Below, one piece after another: positions 27,658 through 36,433 of a stretch of 36,469 bases of DNA. The DNA lies in assembly GCF_000265075.1 (NCBI RefSeq), contig NZ_AJYA01000070.1, forward strand, positions 1 through 36,469. Direction: 5' to 3'. The notes beneath the pieces are model-generated. The model was not told where the DNA came from and did no database searches. It saw only the letters and a list, made by a program, of their open reading frames with translations. Source of the stretch: Nitritalea halalkaliphila LW7. Its GTDB lineage: Bacteria; Bacteroidota; Bacteroidia; Cytophagales; Cyclobacteriaceae. The position numbers and the translations under genes were made by a program. How positions within the stretch are numbered: the stretch's first letter is position 1; each line of letters starts with the position of its first letter.

Positions 27658-30477
27658 ATGCCTAAGGATACTAGTATCAAGCACGTCCTCCTAATCGGAT
27701 CAGGTCCCATCATCATCGGTCAAGCTTGTGAGTTTGACTATGCCGGTTCTCAGGCGTCTCGATCACTTAGGGAAGAGGGTATTAAGGTAACCTTAATCAA
27801 CTCTAACCCAGCCACCATTATGACGGATCCGGTGACAGCAGACAATGTGTACTTGCTGCCACTCGAAAAGAAGTCGATTGTAAAAATTCTTCAGGAGCAT
27901 CCTGATATCGACTGTGTGTTGCCCACGATGGGGGGACAGTCTGCGCTGAACCTGGCCATAGACTGCGATAATGCGGGCATTTGGAAGAAGTTCGGTGTGC
28001 GTATGATCGGTGTGGATATCGATGCCATCGAAACTGCAGAAAACAGGGAGAAGTTTAAAGCCCTGATGGAAAAGTTAGGTGTAGGCGTCTGTGAGGGACG
28101 TACGGCCACTTCTTTTCTTCAGGGAAATGAAATCGCGCAGGAAATCGGCTTTCCGCTGGTTATTCGGCCTTCCTATACCCTGGGCGGTAGTGGGGGCGGT
28201 TTCGTAGAGAAGCCTGAAGATTTCGAAAAGGCACTGATGACAGGATTAAAGGCCTCTCCCACGCATGAGGTCTTGGTGGAGCAAAGCATTTTAGGTTGGA
28301 AGGAATACGAGCTAGAAGTACTTCGTGATTCTAAGGGGAATATGGTAGTGATTTGTTCGATCGAGAACTTTGACCCCTGTGGGGTCCACACGGGGGACTC
28401 CATCACGGTAGCTCCAGCCATGACACTCCCCGATACGGTGTATCAGGAGCTTCGGAATCTGGCCATTAAGATGATGAATGGGATCGGGAACTTTGCGGGA
28501 GGCTGTAATGTGCAGTTTGCGGTTAGTCCGGACAATAAAAACATTATCGGAATCGAGATCAATCCGCGTACTTCGCGTTCCTCGGCGCTCGCTTCGAAGG
28601 CGACGGGTTATCCGATCGCGAAGGTGGCGGCTAAGCTAGCGATTGGCTACAATTTAGATGAGCTGAAAAATTCGATTACAGGGAGTACTTCGGCCTTTTT
28701 TGAGCCGGCGATTGACTATGTGATCGTAAAAATCCCACGCTGGAACTTCGATAAGTTCCGTGGCTCAGACCGCAAGCTTGGCCTTTCTATGAAGGCTGTA
28801 GGTGAGGTGATGGGGATCGGGAGAAACTTTCAGGAGGCGCTACAGAAGGCCTGTCAGTCCCTGGAAATCAAGCGGAATGGTTTAGGTGCTGATGGCAAAG
28901 AGCTTCAAGATCAGGAGAAGATTTTATATAGCCTAGCGAATCCAAGCTGGGACAGACTGTTTCATGTGTATGATGCCTTTAAACTGGGCATTTCATTCCG
29001 TACCATCTACGACCTGACGAAGATCGACAAGTGGTTCCTTAAGCAAATCGAGGAGCTCATCGAGCTGGAGCAGCGTATCGATGCGCACACGCTGGAGAGC
29101 ATTCCCAAAGAGCTGATGTTTGAGGCTAAGCGCAAGGGTTATGCAGACCGGCAGCTTGCGCATCTACTGGGTTGCTTAGAAAGCGAAGTGTTTAAAAAGC
29201 GCTATGAGGAGATGGATATTAAGCGGGTGTACAAGCTCGTGGACACCTGCGCGGCGGAATTTGAGGCGCAGACGCCGTATTATTACTCTACGTTCGGAGA
29301 AGAAAACGAGGCGATTCCTTCGGATAAAAAGAAGGTAGTGGTGCTCGGGTCTGGACCGAACCGCGTCGGGCAGGGCATCGAGTTCGATTATTCCTGTGTG
29401 CATGGCGTGCTAGCAGCTAAAGAGTGTGGTTATGAGACGATCATGATCAACTGCAACCCTGAGACGGTGTCTACGGACTTTGATGTGTCGGATCGCTTAT
29501 TTTTCGAGCCTGTATTCTGGGAGCATATCTACGAAATTATCTTGCAGGAGAAGCCGGTAGGGGTGATCGTGCAGTTAGGAGGGCAGACCGCGCTAAAACT
29601 AGCAGAGAAATTAGATAAATACGGGATTCCGATCATCGGGACGAGTTACGAGGCATTAGATCTGGCGGAAGATAGAGGCCGATTCTCTACTTTACTGAAA
29701 GAAAACGAAGTGCCATATCCAGAATTCGGAACGATTCATAATACGAATGAAGCGCTGGAGCTTTGCAGAAGTCTGGGCTTCCCGCTTTTGGTGCGCCCCT
29801 CTTACGTGTTAGGCGGACAGGGCATGAAGATTGTGATCAATGAGAAGGAGCTTGAGGAGCATGTCGTTCGTGTACTTCGGGATATTCCGAAAAACGAGAT
29901 TTTGCTGGATCACTTCTTAGAGGGAGCGATAGAGGCTGAAGCAGATGCGATTTGTGATGGTGAAGATGTGTATATCATCGGCATCATGCAGCATATCGAG
30001 CCAGCTGGTATTCACTCTGGGGATTCTTATGCGGTCTTACCTCCTTATAACTTAGGTGACTATTTGATGCGGCAGATCGAGACCTACACGAAAAAAATCG
30101 CTTTGGCCTTAAAAACCAAAGGGCTGATTAATATTCAGTTCGCGATCAAAAATGATATGGTCTATGTGATCGAGGCGAACCCTCGTGCTTCCCGAACCGT
30201 TCCGTTTATATGTAAGGCCTATCAGGAGCCTTATGTGAACTATGCGACGAAGGTGATGCTCGGAGAGAAAAAGGTGAAAGACTTCACGTTTACTCCTGTG
30301 AAGAAGGGCTATGCGATTAAGGAGCCGGTCTTCTCTTTCCACAAGTTCCCGAATGTCAATAAGGAGTTAGGTCCTGAAATGAAGTCTACCGGTGAAGCGA
30401 TTTACTTCATCGAAGATCTTATGGATGACTACTTCTTAAAGATTTACGCGGAAAGAAACCTTTATTTAAGCAGATAA
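27658..30477 (+). CDS. carB: Carbamoyl-phosphate synthase large subunit, lacking the C-terminal allosteric domain
   Basis: CarB makes carbamoyl phosphate for arginine and pyrimidine synthesis. Two homologous ATP-grasp halves are visible, each starting with a GSGP motif (VLLIGSGPIIIGQACEFDYA near the start; VVVLGSGPNRVGQGIEFDYS near residue 560) and each with an NPR metal-site segment (EINPRTSRSSALAS; EANPRASRTVPF). The protein is 939 residues and ends at DDYFLKIYAERNLYLSR, where E. coli CarB (1073) would go on into the MGS-like regulatory domain. The ending is clean with a terminator after it, so this is a natural short form, as I recall for this phylum, and not a frame break. The small subunit gene carA is not in the window. 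Confidence 0.95.
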   Translation: MPKDTSIKHVLLIGSGPIIIGQACEFDYAGSQASRSLREEGIKVTLINSNPATIMTDPVTADNVYLLPLEKKSIVKILQEHPDIDCVLPTMGGQSALNLAIDCDNAGIWKKFGVRMIGVDIDAIETAENREKFKALMEKLGVGVCEGRTATSFLQGNEIAQEIGFPLVIRPSYTLGGSGGGFVEKPEDFEKALMTGLKASPTHEVLVEQSILGWKEYELEVLRDSKGNMVVICSIENFDPCGVHTGDSITVAPAMTLPDTVYQELRNLAIKMMNGIGNFAGGCNVQFAVSPDNKNIIGIEINPRTSRSSALASKATGYPIAKVAAKLAIGYNLDELKNSITGSTSAFFEPAIDYVIVKIPRWNFDKFRGSDRKLGLSMKAVGEVMGIGRNFQEALQKACQSLEIKRNGLGADGKELQDQEKILYSLANPSWDRLFHVYDAFKLGISFRTIYDLTKIDKWFLKQIEELIELEQRIDAHTLESIPKELMFEAKRKGYADRQLAHLLGCLESEVFKKRYEEMDIKRVYKLVDTCAAEFEAQTPYYYSTFGEENEAIPSDKKKVVVLGSGPNRVGQGIEFDYSCVHGVLAAKECGYETIMINCNPETVSTDFDVSDRLFFEPVFWEHIYEIILQEKPVGVIVQLGGQTALKLAEKLDKYGIPIIGTSYEALDLAEDRGRFSTLLKENEVPYPEFGTIHNTNEALELCRSLGFPLLVRPSYVLGGQGMKIVINEKELEEHVVRVLRDIPKNEILLDHFLEGAIEAEADAICDGEDVYIIGIMQHIEPAGIHSGDSYAVLPPYNLGDYLMRQIETYTKKIALALKTKGLINIQFAIKNDMVYVIEANPRASRTVPFICKAYQEPYVNYATKVMLGEKKVKDFTFTPVKKGYAIKEPVFSFHKFPNVNKELGPEMKSTGEAIYFIEDLMDDYFLKIYAERNLYLSR

Positions 30478-30528
30478 GTTATTGAATAAGAGATAGTCGG
30501 AGGGATCCGGATATTGAGTTTTAATGAA

Positions 30529-30553
30529 GAAGGGCCGGGCGACCGGCCTTTTG
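30529..30553 (+). terminator. Terminator after carB
   Basis: GGCCGG (30533-30538) and CCGGCC (30543-30548) close on the stable tetraloop GCGA; A-T and G-U pairs extend the stem outward and T residues follow. It argues that the next gene starts downstream at 30610, not at the in-frame TTG at 30514. Confidence 0.7.
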
Positions 30554-30609
30554 ATTTCCACCTTTTTGGCGTCTCGTCTCAAGGAGGAGGTAAAAAAACA
30601 GCAACATTT

Positions 30610-30879
30610 ATGGGATTTATTTTCAAGTTTTTAATTATAACCATCGCCCTGTCCTGGATATTCTCCAAGCTGCTGCAGTTTTTTCTGCGAAGCAAGTTGA
30701 AGCAGTTCATCGATCGGGCAAATGGCATATACCAAGAAGAGCAGCGGCGGCAGACGACGGGAAGCCGGCCGGGTTCGGGAGGTGTGCAGGTGGATCATAT
30801 TCCGCCCAAGTTTAAAGAGAAGCGTAACCGCAAAGACGATTCCGGTGATTATATCGATTACGAGGAAGTGAAGGACTGA
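30610..30879 (+). CDS. Small membrane protein, DUF4834-like
   Basis: An 89-residue protein with one N-terminal transmembrane segment (FIFKFLIITIALSWIFSKLL) followed by a basic stretch (RSKLKQFIDR) and a charged, disordered tail ending DYIDYEEVKD. The pattern resembles the Bacteroidota DUF4834 family, of unknown function. I take the ATG at 30610; the frame is open from a TTG at 30514, but that would place 32 unrelated residues, including the carB terminator, before the membrane segment. The GGAGG at 30584-30588 is too far from the ATG to be a normal Shine-Dalgarno site. Confidence 0.6.
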   Translation: MGFIFKFLIITIALSWIFSKLLQFFLRSKLKQFIDRANGIYQEEQRRQTTGSRPGSGGVQVDHIPPKFKEKRNRKDDSGDYIDYEEVKD

Positions 30880-30912
30880 TTTTTTAAACGTACTTCGCCG
30901 ACTTTTCATGTA

Positions 30913-30950
30913 GCGCTCTCATTTTCGTAAAGGAGCGCCAGACACTTTTT
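30913..30950 (+). terminator. Terminator between convergent genes
   Basis: GCGCTC (30913-30918) pairs with GAGCGC (30933-30938) and is followed by a short T run at 30946-30950. It lies in the gap between the small membrane protein and the convergent methyltransferase gene. Confidence 0.5.
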
Positions 30951-32187
30951 AGTCCGCGTTTTTGGGGTGTAGGCGTGCATGCCAAAGACGATCTCCGTGT
31001 AGGGTTTTGGCTGCGATGAGGTATTCCTCACCACCGTCTTTCAGCTTGAACTTTTCCTTCCAGCCGGCAGCGGTTAATGGGTGGTTTTTTGCGATGATAT
31101 TTACTTTTCCGGAGGGGAACATTCTTTTCAACTCCTTTTTGGGCTGCAGGATTTCGCTTTGGAGGGCGAATATGCGGCATGGGATTCCCTCTAAGCTTTT
31201 TAGGTCGCTGGCCTCAGCAGAAAAGAGGTGGGTATTTCCATGCAGTTTCTTCAGACCGGTTTTGCGGCTGAAAGCCGCAAAGGCGCCTAACTTCATGATC
31301 CCCGCACCGGGTAGCACCAAGTAAGGGCCGATATTTTCTGTGAGGGCTGCTTCCTGTTTCCATTCCGCTTCGCTGCACTGGAACCGGAGCGCCTGCTGTC
31401 CCTGAAGTTCCACGGCCTCTAATAGGAGGTCTGAGGGGGGAGCGGATCCGTGTGTGCTATCCGAAAAGTAGGCTAAGAGTTCCTTTACCTCATTTTTTAC
31501 GCTGATGACGAAGATTTTCTGTAGCTCGGGAAGTTGCCGAAGGAGCTGCTGAATATCGAGCATGGGGGAGAGTTTCAGCAGAAGCTGTTTGGATTTTTGT
31601 CGAAGCAGTGGCCAGTGGCTAGCTACATCGGGGCTACATTCTTCCAAGCGAAAGACCTTCTCCGCCTGACTTCCTCTTCTGGCTGGATCGACGAAGATCA
31701 GGTCGAAATGTTTATCTGGCAGGGTGTTCAGATGGGCCAGGCTATCTCCTGCATGAAAGTGCAGTGCCTTTTCCGGAATCAGGTGTGGGAAATTATGTTT
31801 TGCCAGCTGCAGCAGGGTCGGGTTTTGTTCGCAGTAATGGGCGTCTTGAAACTTGGCCGTCAAGGCCCAAAAGTCCACTCCTAGGCCTGCTGTCAGATCG
31901 GCCATGCGAGCACCTTCCGTCACTAGGCTGCGTTTAAAAAATGCCGTTTCCTCCGAGGAGGCCTGCTCCAAAGAAAGGTTTGGAGGGAAAAGTATGTCCG
32001 GATGTGTGCACCAAGAAGGGAGTTTTTGACGTGCTTTTTGACGCGCCTGAATTTGCTGAACGGCAAAAGGCAGGTCGAAGGGCACCTTTCCATGGTAGCG
32101 CAATAAAAGTTGTGCAGGAACCTCGTTTTGATGTTCCTGCACGAATTTTTGGATAGCGGCCAGTGTTTCTGCGTCGGGAAACTGCAT
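30949..32187 (-). CDS. THUMP-like class I SAM-dependent methyltransferase (PG_1098 type)
   Basis: A 412-residue protein with a Rossmann SAM-binding motif ADLTAGLGVDFWALTA, an acidic loop AHYCEQNP, and the catalytic-type motif FVDPARRG, as in N2-guanine RNA methyltransferases. The C-terminal part (from about residue 290, ENIGPYLVLPGAGIMKLGAF onward) resembles the THUMP-like domain found with it in Bacteroidota proteins of the Porphyromonas PG_1098 type. Likely substrate is a structural RNA; the exact target is unknown. Its ATG follows the asd stop with no gap (TAAATG on the minus strand), so it is translationally coupled with asd. Confidence 0.8.
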   Translation of the reverse strand: MQFPDAETLAAIQKFVQEHQNEVPAQLLLRYHGKVPFDLPFAVQQIQARQKARQKLPSWCTHPDILFPPNLSLEQASSEETAFFKRSLVTEGARMADLTAGLGVDFWALTAKFQDAHYCEQNPTLLQLAKHNFPHLIPEKALHFHAGDSLAHLNTLPDKHFDLIFVDPARRGSQAEKVFRLEECSPDVASHWPLLRQKSKQLLLKLSPMLDIQQLLRQLPELQKIFVISVKNEVKELLAYFSDSTHGSAPPSDLLLEAVELQGQQALRFQCSEAEWKQEAALTENIGPYLVLPGAGIMKLGAFAAFSRKTGLKKLHGNTHLFSAEASDLKSLEGIPCRIFALQSEILQPKKELKRMFPSGKVNIIAKNHPLTAAGWKEKFKLKDGGEEYLIAAKTLHGDRLWHARLHPKNAD

Positions 32188-33177
32188 TTACACCAGGCTA
32201 TGTTCGACGAGGTAGCTGGCGATTTGCACGGCATTGGTAGCTGCTCCCTTGCGCAAGTTATCGGCTACTACCCAGAGGTTTAGTGTGTTAGGCTGCGATT
32301 CATCGCGACGTACACGCCCCACGAAAACGGCGTCTTTCTTATGCGCAGTGAGTGGCATCGGGTAGGTATTGGTAGCAGGATCGTCCTGCAGGATTACGCC
32401 GGGGGTTTTGGCCAGCAGGCTGCGGACCTCTTCCAGGTCAAAATCCTCGTGGAATTCCACGTTTACAGCTTCAGAGTGTCCTCCGATCGTAGGGATGCGC
32501 ACTGTGGTGGCCGTCACCGCTATGCTTTCGTCGCCAAAAATCTTTTTGGTTTCCAGAATCATCTTCATTTCCTCCTTCGTGTAGCCATTTGCTTGGAACA
32601 CATCGATGTGGGGGAGGACGTTTAGGTCGATTTTATACGGATATACCATTTGCGCCTCGCGCCCTTCGCGCTCCGCCATCATCTGGTCCACGGCATCCTT
32701 ACCTGTTCCTGTGACGGACTGGTAGGTAGCGACCACGATGCGTTTGATGCGGTAGTGTGCATGAAGCAGGTTGAGGGCTACGACCATTTGGATCGTGGAG
32801 CAGTTCGGGTTAGCGATGATGCGATCGTCGATGCGCAGGTCTTTGGCGTTAATTTCTGGGACGACGAGTTTTTTCGTGGGGTCCATACGCCAGGCCGAAG
32901 AATTATCGATGACGATGGTGCCGGCTGCGGCAAACTGCGGGGCCCATTCTAAGGAGGTGCTGCCGCCTGCGGAGAAGATGGCGATATCTGGTTTTTCAGA
33001 AACAGCCTGTTTTAATCCGATTACCTGATACGGTTTTCCCTTATAGGTAATTTCCTTTCCCACAGATCGTTCACTGGCTACTAGGAGTAGCTCATCAAAG
33101 GCGAAGTTATGCTCATCGAGCACTTCGAGGATTTCGGAACCGACCAGACCGGTGGCTCCTACGACGGCTAATTTCAT
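32188..33177 (-). CDS. asd: Aspartate-semialdehyde dehydrogenase
   Basis: Reduces aspartyl phosphate to aspartate semialdehyde with NADPH, the branch point to lysine/diaminopimelate, threonine and methionine. 329 residues, intact. NADP-binding start MKLAVVGATGLVGSEILEVL; active-site C126 in NPNCSTIQ; H234 in IPTIGGHSEAVN; substrate region SVTGTGKDAVDQ. The length and motifs fit the bacterial type. It is the first gene of a two-gene operon with the methyltransferase. Confidence 0.96.
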   Translation of the reverse strand: MKLAVVGATGLVGSEILEVLDEHNFAFDELLLVASERSVGKEITYKGKPYQVIGLKQAVSEKPDIAIFSAGGSTSLEWAPQFAAAGTIVIDNSSAWRMDPTKKLVVPEINAKDLRIDDRIIANPNCSTIQMVVALNLLHAHYRIKRIVVATYQSVTGTGKDAVDQMMAEREGREAQMVYPYKIDLNVLPHIDVFQANGYTKEEMKMILETKKIFGDESIAVTATTVRIPTIGGHSEAVNVEFHEDFDLEEVRSLLAKTPGVILQDDPATNTYPMPLTAHKKDAVFVGRVRRDESQPNTLNLWVVADNLRKGAATNAVQIASYLVEHSLV

Positions 33178-33225
33178 GTTTAGGATTGAATTTAATGAGC
33201 GCCTAAGCGGATCAAATGCTTGTTA

Positions 33226-33239
33226 CTCGGCATACCGAG
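33226..33239. promoter_or_regulatory. Inverted repeat in the asd leader
   Basis: CTCGG (33226-33230) and CCGAG (33235-33239) flank a 4-nt loop, between the asd start and its candidate promoter. A short hairpin or protein site is possible. Too small to say more. Confidence 0.25.
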
Positions 33240-33250
33240 CTAAATTTCCA

Positions 33251-33258
33251 CAAAGGTA
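33251..33258 (-). promoter_or_regulatory. Candidate -7 promoter element of asd
   Basis: On the minus strand this reads TACCTTTG, an exact TAnnTTTG match, about 75 bp upstream of the asd ATG. No clear TTG box is seen at the expected distance. Confidence 0.45.
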
Positions 33259-33425
33259 GTGCTTTTGATGGCGAAAGCGGAAGGTTCTTACGTATTTTTT
33301 AGCTTTTTGGCGCTTTTTCTTCCGATTTCATTATGCTTTAGCGGGTTTTAGGTGATTTTCATAAGGCAATCTACGGGGTGCCAATTAAGGTCTGCTTGTA
33401 TAAGTCTATTGGCCGTACAGTAGTA

Positions 33426-33545
33426 AAAGTGGCTGGATATGCGGGAAAGTGTCCGCACGGTGGGTTAAGTGGCAGGGTGTTCCAGAAAGTGTCTGCACAT
33501 CAGGTAAAGTAGCTGGGTGTGCGGAAAAGTGTCGGAGGATGTTCC
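33426..33545. repeat. 20/40-bp periodic AAGTG array
   Basis: AAGT recurs at 33427, 33447, 33467, 33487, 33507 and 33527, exactly every 20 bp, alternating AAGTGGCTGG-like and AAGTGTCCGC-like versions, so the full unit is 40 bp and present three times imperfectly. After a gap, AAGT recurs at 33578, 33588 and 33598, now 10 bp apart. The period is not a multiple of three and there is no matching open frame, so it is non-coding. The motif AAGTGTC(C/T)GCAC resembles the multiple terminal repeats of IS21-family insertion sequences, so a relic end is possible. No transposase gene is in the window. Confidence 0.7.
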
Positions 33546-33656
33546 TTTTCCGCGGAAAGGGTTTTTTTTGACCAGTTAAGTGGGCCAAAGTGTAAAAAAG
33601 TGCTTGTATGCGTTTCTATCCCGTCTGCGCGCTCCCGCTCTATGTATCTTTCGGGC

Positions 33657-36433
33657 ATGAGAAAGCGCATATATTTTTTAATTGGAGTTCTCGGGCTGCT
33701 TAATTTTTCGCTGGAAGCCCAGCAGGTGCAGCATTTCCGTGAGCCTTTTCAGGTACAGTCACATCCACAACCGTTTACCGCGGGCTGGACGGCAAATGAG
33801 GTGCGCGAGCGTGCTCGGGTGTTTCAGGCCGCAGACCAGGGGACGGCCGGTGCTGCTTTGGCGATACAGCCGATAGGTACTTTTGATGGAGAAATTTGGG
33901 GGCATTTTCAGGCGCCGCAGAGCGGCAAAGGGACCTTCGTGCTCATCGCGCGCTCGGGCCGTAATGGGAATGGCACCCGTGGTGTGGCGATACGTGTCGG
34001 GGTGGTGCACCAAGGGGGCGAGGTGCCGTCCGTGCTTATGCCGCTCGCGGCGGAAACAGACTTTCCTAATGCCGATACGCCCTTTCAGCGGTACGCATTT
34101 TCCTTTGAGTGGACGGCTGGGCAGTCTGTTTATTTTTATTTGCAAGCCGGTCAGGGAGCTGGATCGGGGACCAATGCGCGGTTTTTTCTAGATGAGGTAC
34201 GTTTAGAGGAAGGGCTGGAAGCGGATGCTCCCGTTATTCCGCAGGAGCCAGGGGGGGCTGAGGAGCCTATTGTAGATCCTGAGACACCAGGAGAGGGCCC
34301 TTTGCCAGAGGAACCAGACGAGCCAGAGGAACCAGAAAAGCCTGCAGAGCCAGAAGAAGGGGCCGTGCCTGATCCGGTAGCTCCCGAGGACCGGAAGTAG
34401 ATCCGGGAGCTTCTGAGCCAGAGGAGGCCCTGGATCTGAGGAGCCGGAGGAAGGTTCGGAAGCGTCGGAGCCAGAAGAGGAGCTTCCCGAAGCCCCCGAA
34501 CCCCCTGATGTCGTCCCGCTTACACTCCGGGCGCTGCAAGTGGTGGGAGCTGAGACACTTTTAATGCAGTTTTCGGAGGCGCTAGATCCTGTTTTTGCAT
34601 TAAATAGTGCGCATTATGCTGTGAATGGGCAAGTACCAAGTTTAGTGACTGTTTTTGAAGCTTATCCGGATGTGGTGCTTCTAAGCTTTCCTCGTGCTCA
34701 GCTCGATGTGTGGCGCGTCCATGGGCGTGTGCAGCTTTCTCACGGGCCGCTACCGCTGGAGGGGAATAACACGGGCGCCTTGCCTGCCCAGGAGCTTACG
34801 CTGGAAGCGCCGGTGATCGCTGCATCTGCCCTTCGGATCCAAGAGGTCATGCCCAATCCACGCGAACATCATCCGCTGCCTTTATCCGAGTATGTGGAAG
34901 TGTATAATACTTCTAGTTCTTGGTTGTATCTGGAAGAAATCGTGCTGGCAAGCAGCCGAAGAGAAACCTCCGCCCCAGCCATTTTGGTAGCTCCTGAAAG
35001 TCATTATTTGTTGGTTCCACGTGCTCGGTTAGCGGATTTTGATGGTTTTGGCCCACGCCTTGGGTTGACGAACTGGCCCACGTTTCTCGTAGGGGGCGAT
35101 GCTGTTCGCTTGTATGCGGGAGGCATCATGGTAGATGAATTAGTTTATCCAGGGACGATTTGGCGTGATGCAGATGCTGTAGGCTCTGGTCGGAGTATCG
35201 AGCTGGTGGACCTATCCTATCCTTGTGCTTCTTTTGAAAACATTCGTTTAAGTGAAGATCCGCGGGGCGGTACACCGGGTGAGGCGAATAGTGTGGCTCA
35301 GCTTGGCGCCATGGAGACACTGCCTTTTCAGCTTGAGCACTGGGAGTTAATCGGGGCCCAAGAGGTGCTGCTGCGCTTCAATCAGTGGCCGGATGAGGCG
35401 ACTGGAACTCCCCAACTGGCAGGAAATGCGGAGCTGCTCCCTTGGGAGAGGGGGGAGGAGCCGTTTACGCTTCGGATACAGCTTCCACAGCCTGTCTTGC
35501 CGGGCATGCCCAAACGCTTGCTTCTGGAATCCTTAGTGAGCTGTTCAGGCACCCCTTTAGCCGATGCCTATCATTCCCTCGAGCTATTTTTGCCCGAAGA
35601 GATAGCTGTGGGGGATGTGCTCATCAGTGAGCTGATGTTCGATCCTGAGGCAGGCTGTCCGCCTTTTATCGAGTTGAAAAACACTTCCAATAAGTTCTTA
35701 GATTTGGCTGGTTTAGGGTTGGCTACAGCCTCCAGTTCAGGAGAGCGGGGCAACACGCGGTTATTGGTAGAGCAGTTTTTTCTTTTTTCTCCGGGGGGGC
35801 TACTGGTATTCACGCCAGATGCTGAAGGCCTGTGTCGCTGTCATCCCGATGCCCAGCCTGCTGCGGTGCTAGAGGCTGTGCTGCCGAGTTTTTCCCGCAG
35901 TGGGGACGTGTATATGTGATGCATGCGGAGGGGCATGAGTTGGAAAGCTGGGCGTATACGGAGGCGCTTCATCATCCGATGCTACAGTTTTCGCGGGGAG
36001 TCTCTTTGGAGCGGACGACTTTGCGGCGGGAGCCGCAAAGGAAGGTGTCTGGCATAGTGCAGCCTCTCATGTAGGGTATGCTAGCCCTACGCTGCCGAAT
36101 TCTGCCCAACTAACGGAGGCGGATGTGGCAGGAGAGTGGATCAGTGTTAGTCCTGATTTAATCGCGCCGGATGCTCCGGGGGTGCCCACGTTTTTCACTA
36201 TTCGTTATCAGACGGATGCGCCCGGTTATACGGCGGAGGTTCGGGTGCGCAGTGTAGAGGGTAGGGTGATGGAGACCCTCTGTTCGGGGTGTTTACTGGG
36301 AGAAAGCGGGTTTTGGGTTTGGGGAGGAACCCATTCTGATGGCAAGCGAATTCGTGCAGGCTATTACATCTTAGAAGCTGTCTTTCGTCATTCTTCGGGG
36401 AAATCCTTTCAGGTGAAAAAACTTTGCCCGTAG
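33657..36433 (+). CDS. Secreted lamin-tail-domain protein with T9SS-like C-terminal domain, four frame breaks
   Basis: Start 33657 gives a signal peptide MRKRIYFLIGVLGLLNFSLEAQ; an upstream in-frame ATG at 33519 would add unrelated residues. Order after repair: N-terminal beta-sandwich (about 23-195, with GKGTFVLIARSGRNGNG and RFFLDEVRLEEG); a Pro/Glu-rich linker (about 200-290); an Ig-like domain (LRALQVVGAETLLMQFSEAL); a lamin-tail domain (LRIQEVMPNP ... LSEYVEVYNTSSSWLYLEEI ... GTPGEANS); a second one (VLISELMFDPEAGCPPFIEL); and a C-terminal domain FTIRYQTDAPGYTAEVRVRS ... GKRIRAGYYILEAVF of gliding/T9SS sorting type. Lost bases near 34392, 34430, 35912 and 36020 split it; each is repaired by one base, giving about 926 residues. 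It is likely surface-attached or exported. Function unknown. Confidence 0.8.

Larger units (their letters stand above)
33178..33656. other. Intergenic region between asd and the lamin-tail gene
   Basis: About 480 bp with no gene. It holds the asd leader and promoter candidate, an AT-rich centre, and the AAGTG repeat array. Just before the lamin-tail gene, TATCTTTC at 33644-33651 is one base off the -7 consensus. Confidence 0.55.

Noticed and set aside
30514..30609. TTG-initiated N-terminal extension of the small membrane protein
   Set aside because: It would span the carB terminator hairpin and place unrelated residues before the membrane segment.
33426..33545. CRISPR array
   Set aside because: Units are imperfect, contiguous and 20/40 bp long, with no conserved repeat plus unique spacer pattern and no cas genes.
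956..36433. Programmed ribosomal frameshifting as a common explanation of the frame breaks
   Set aside because: Sites share no slippery motif or downstream structure, affect unrelated genes including enzymes never known to use it, and mostly look like lost homopolymer bases.
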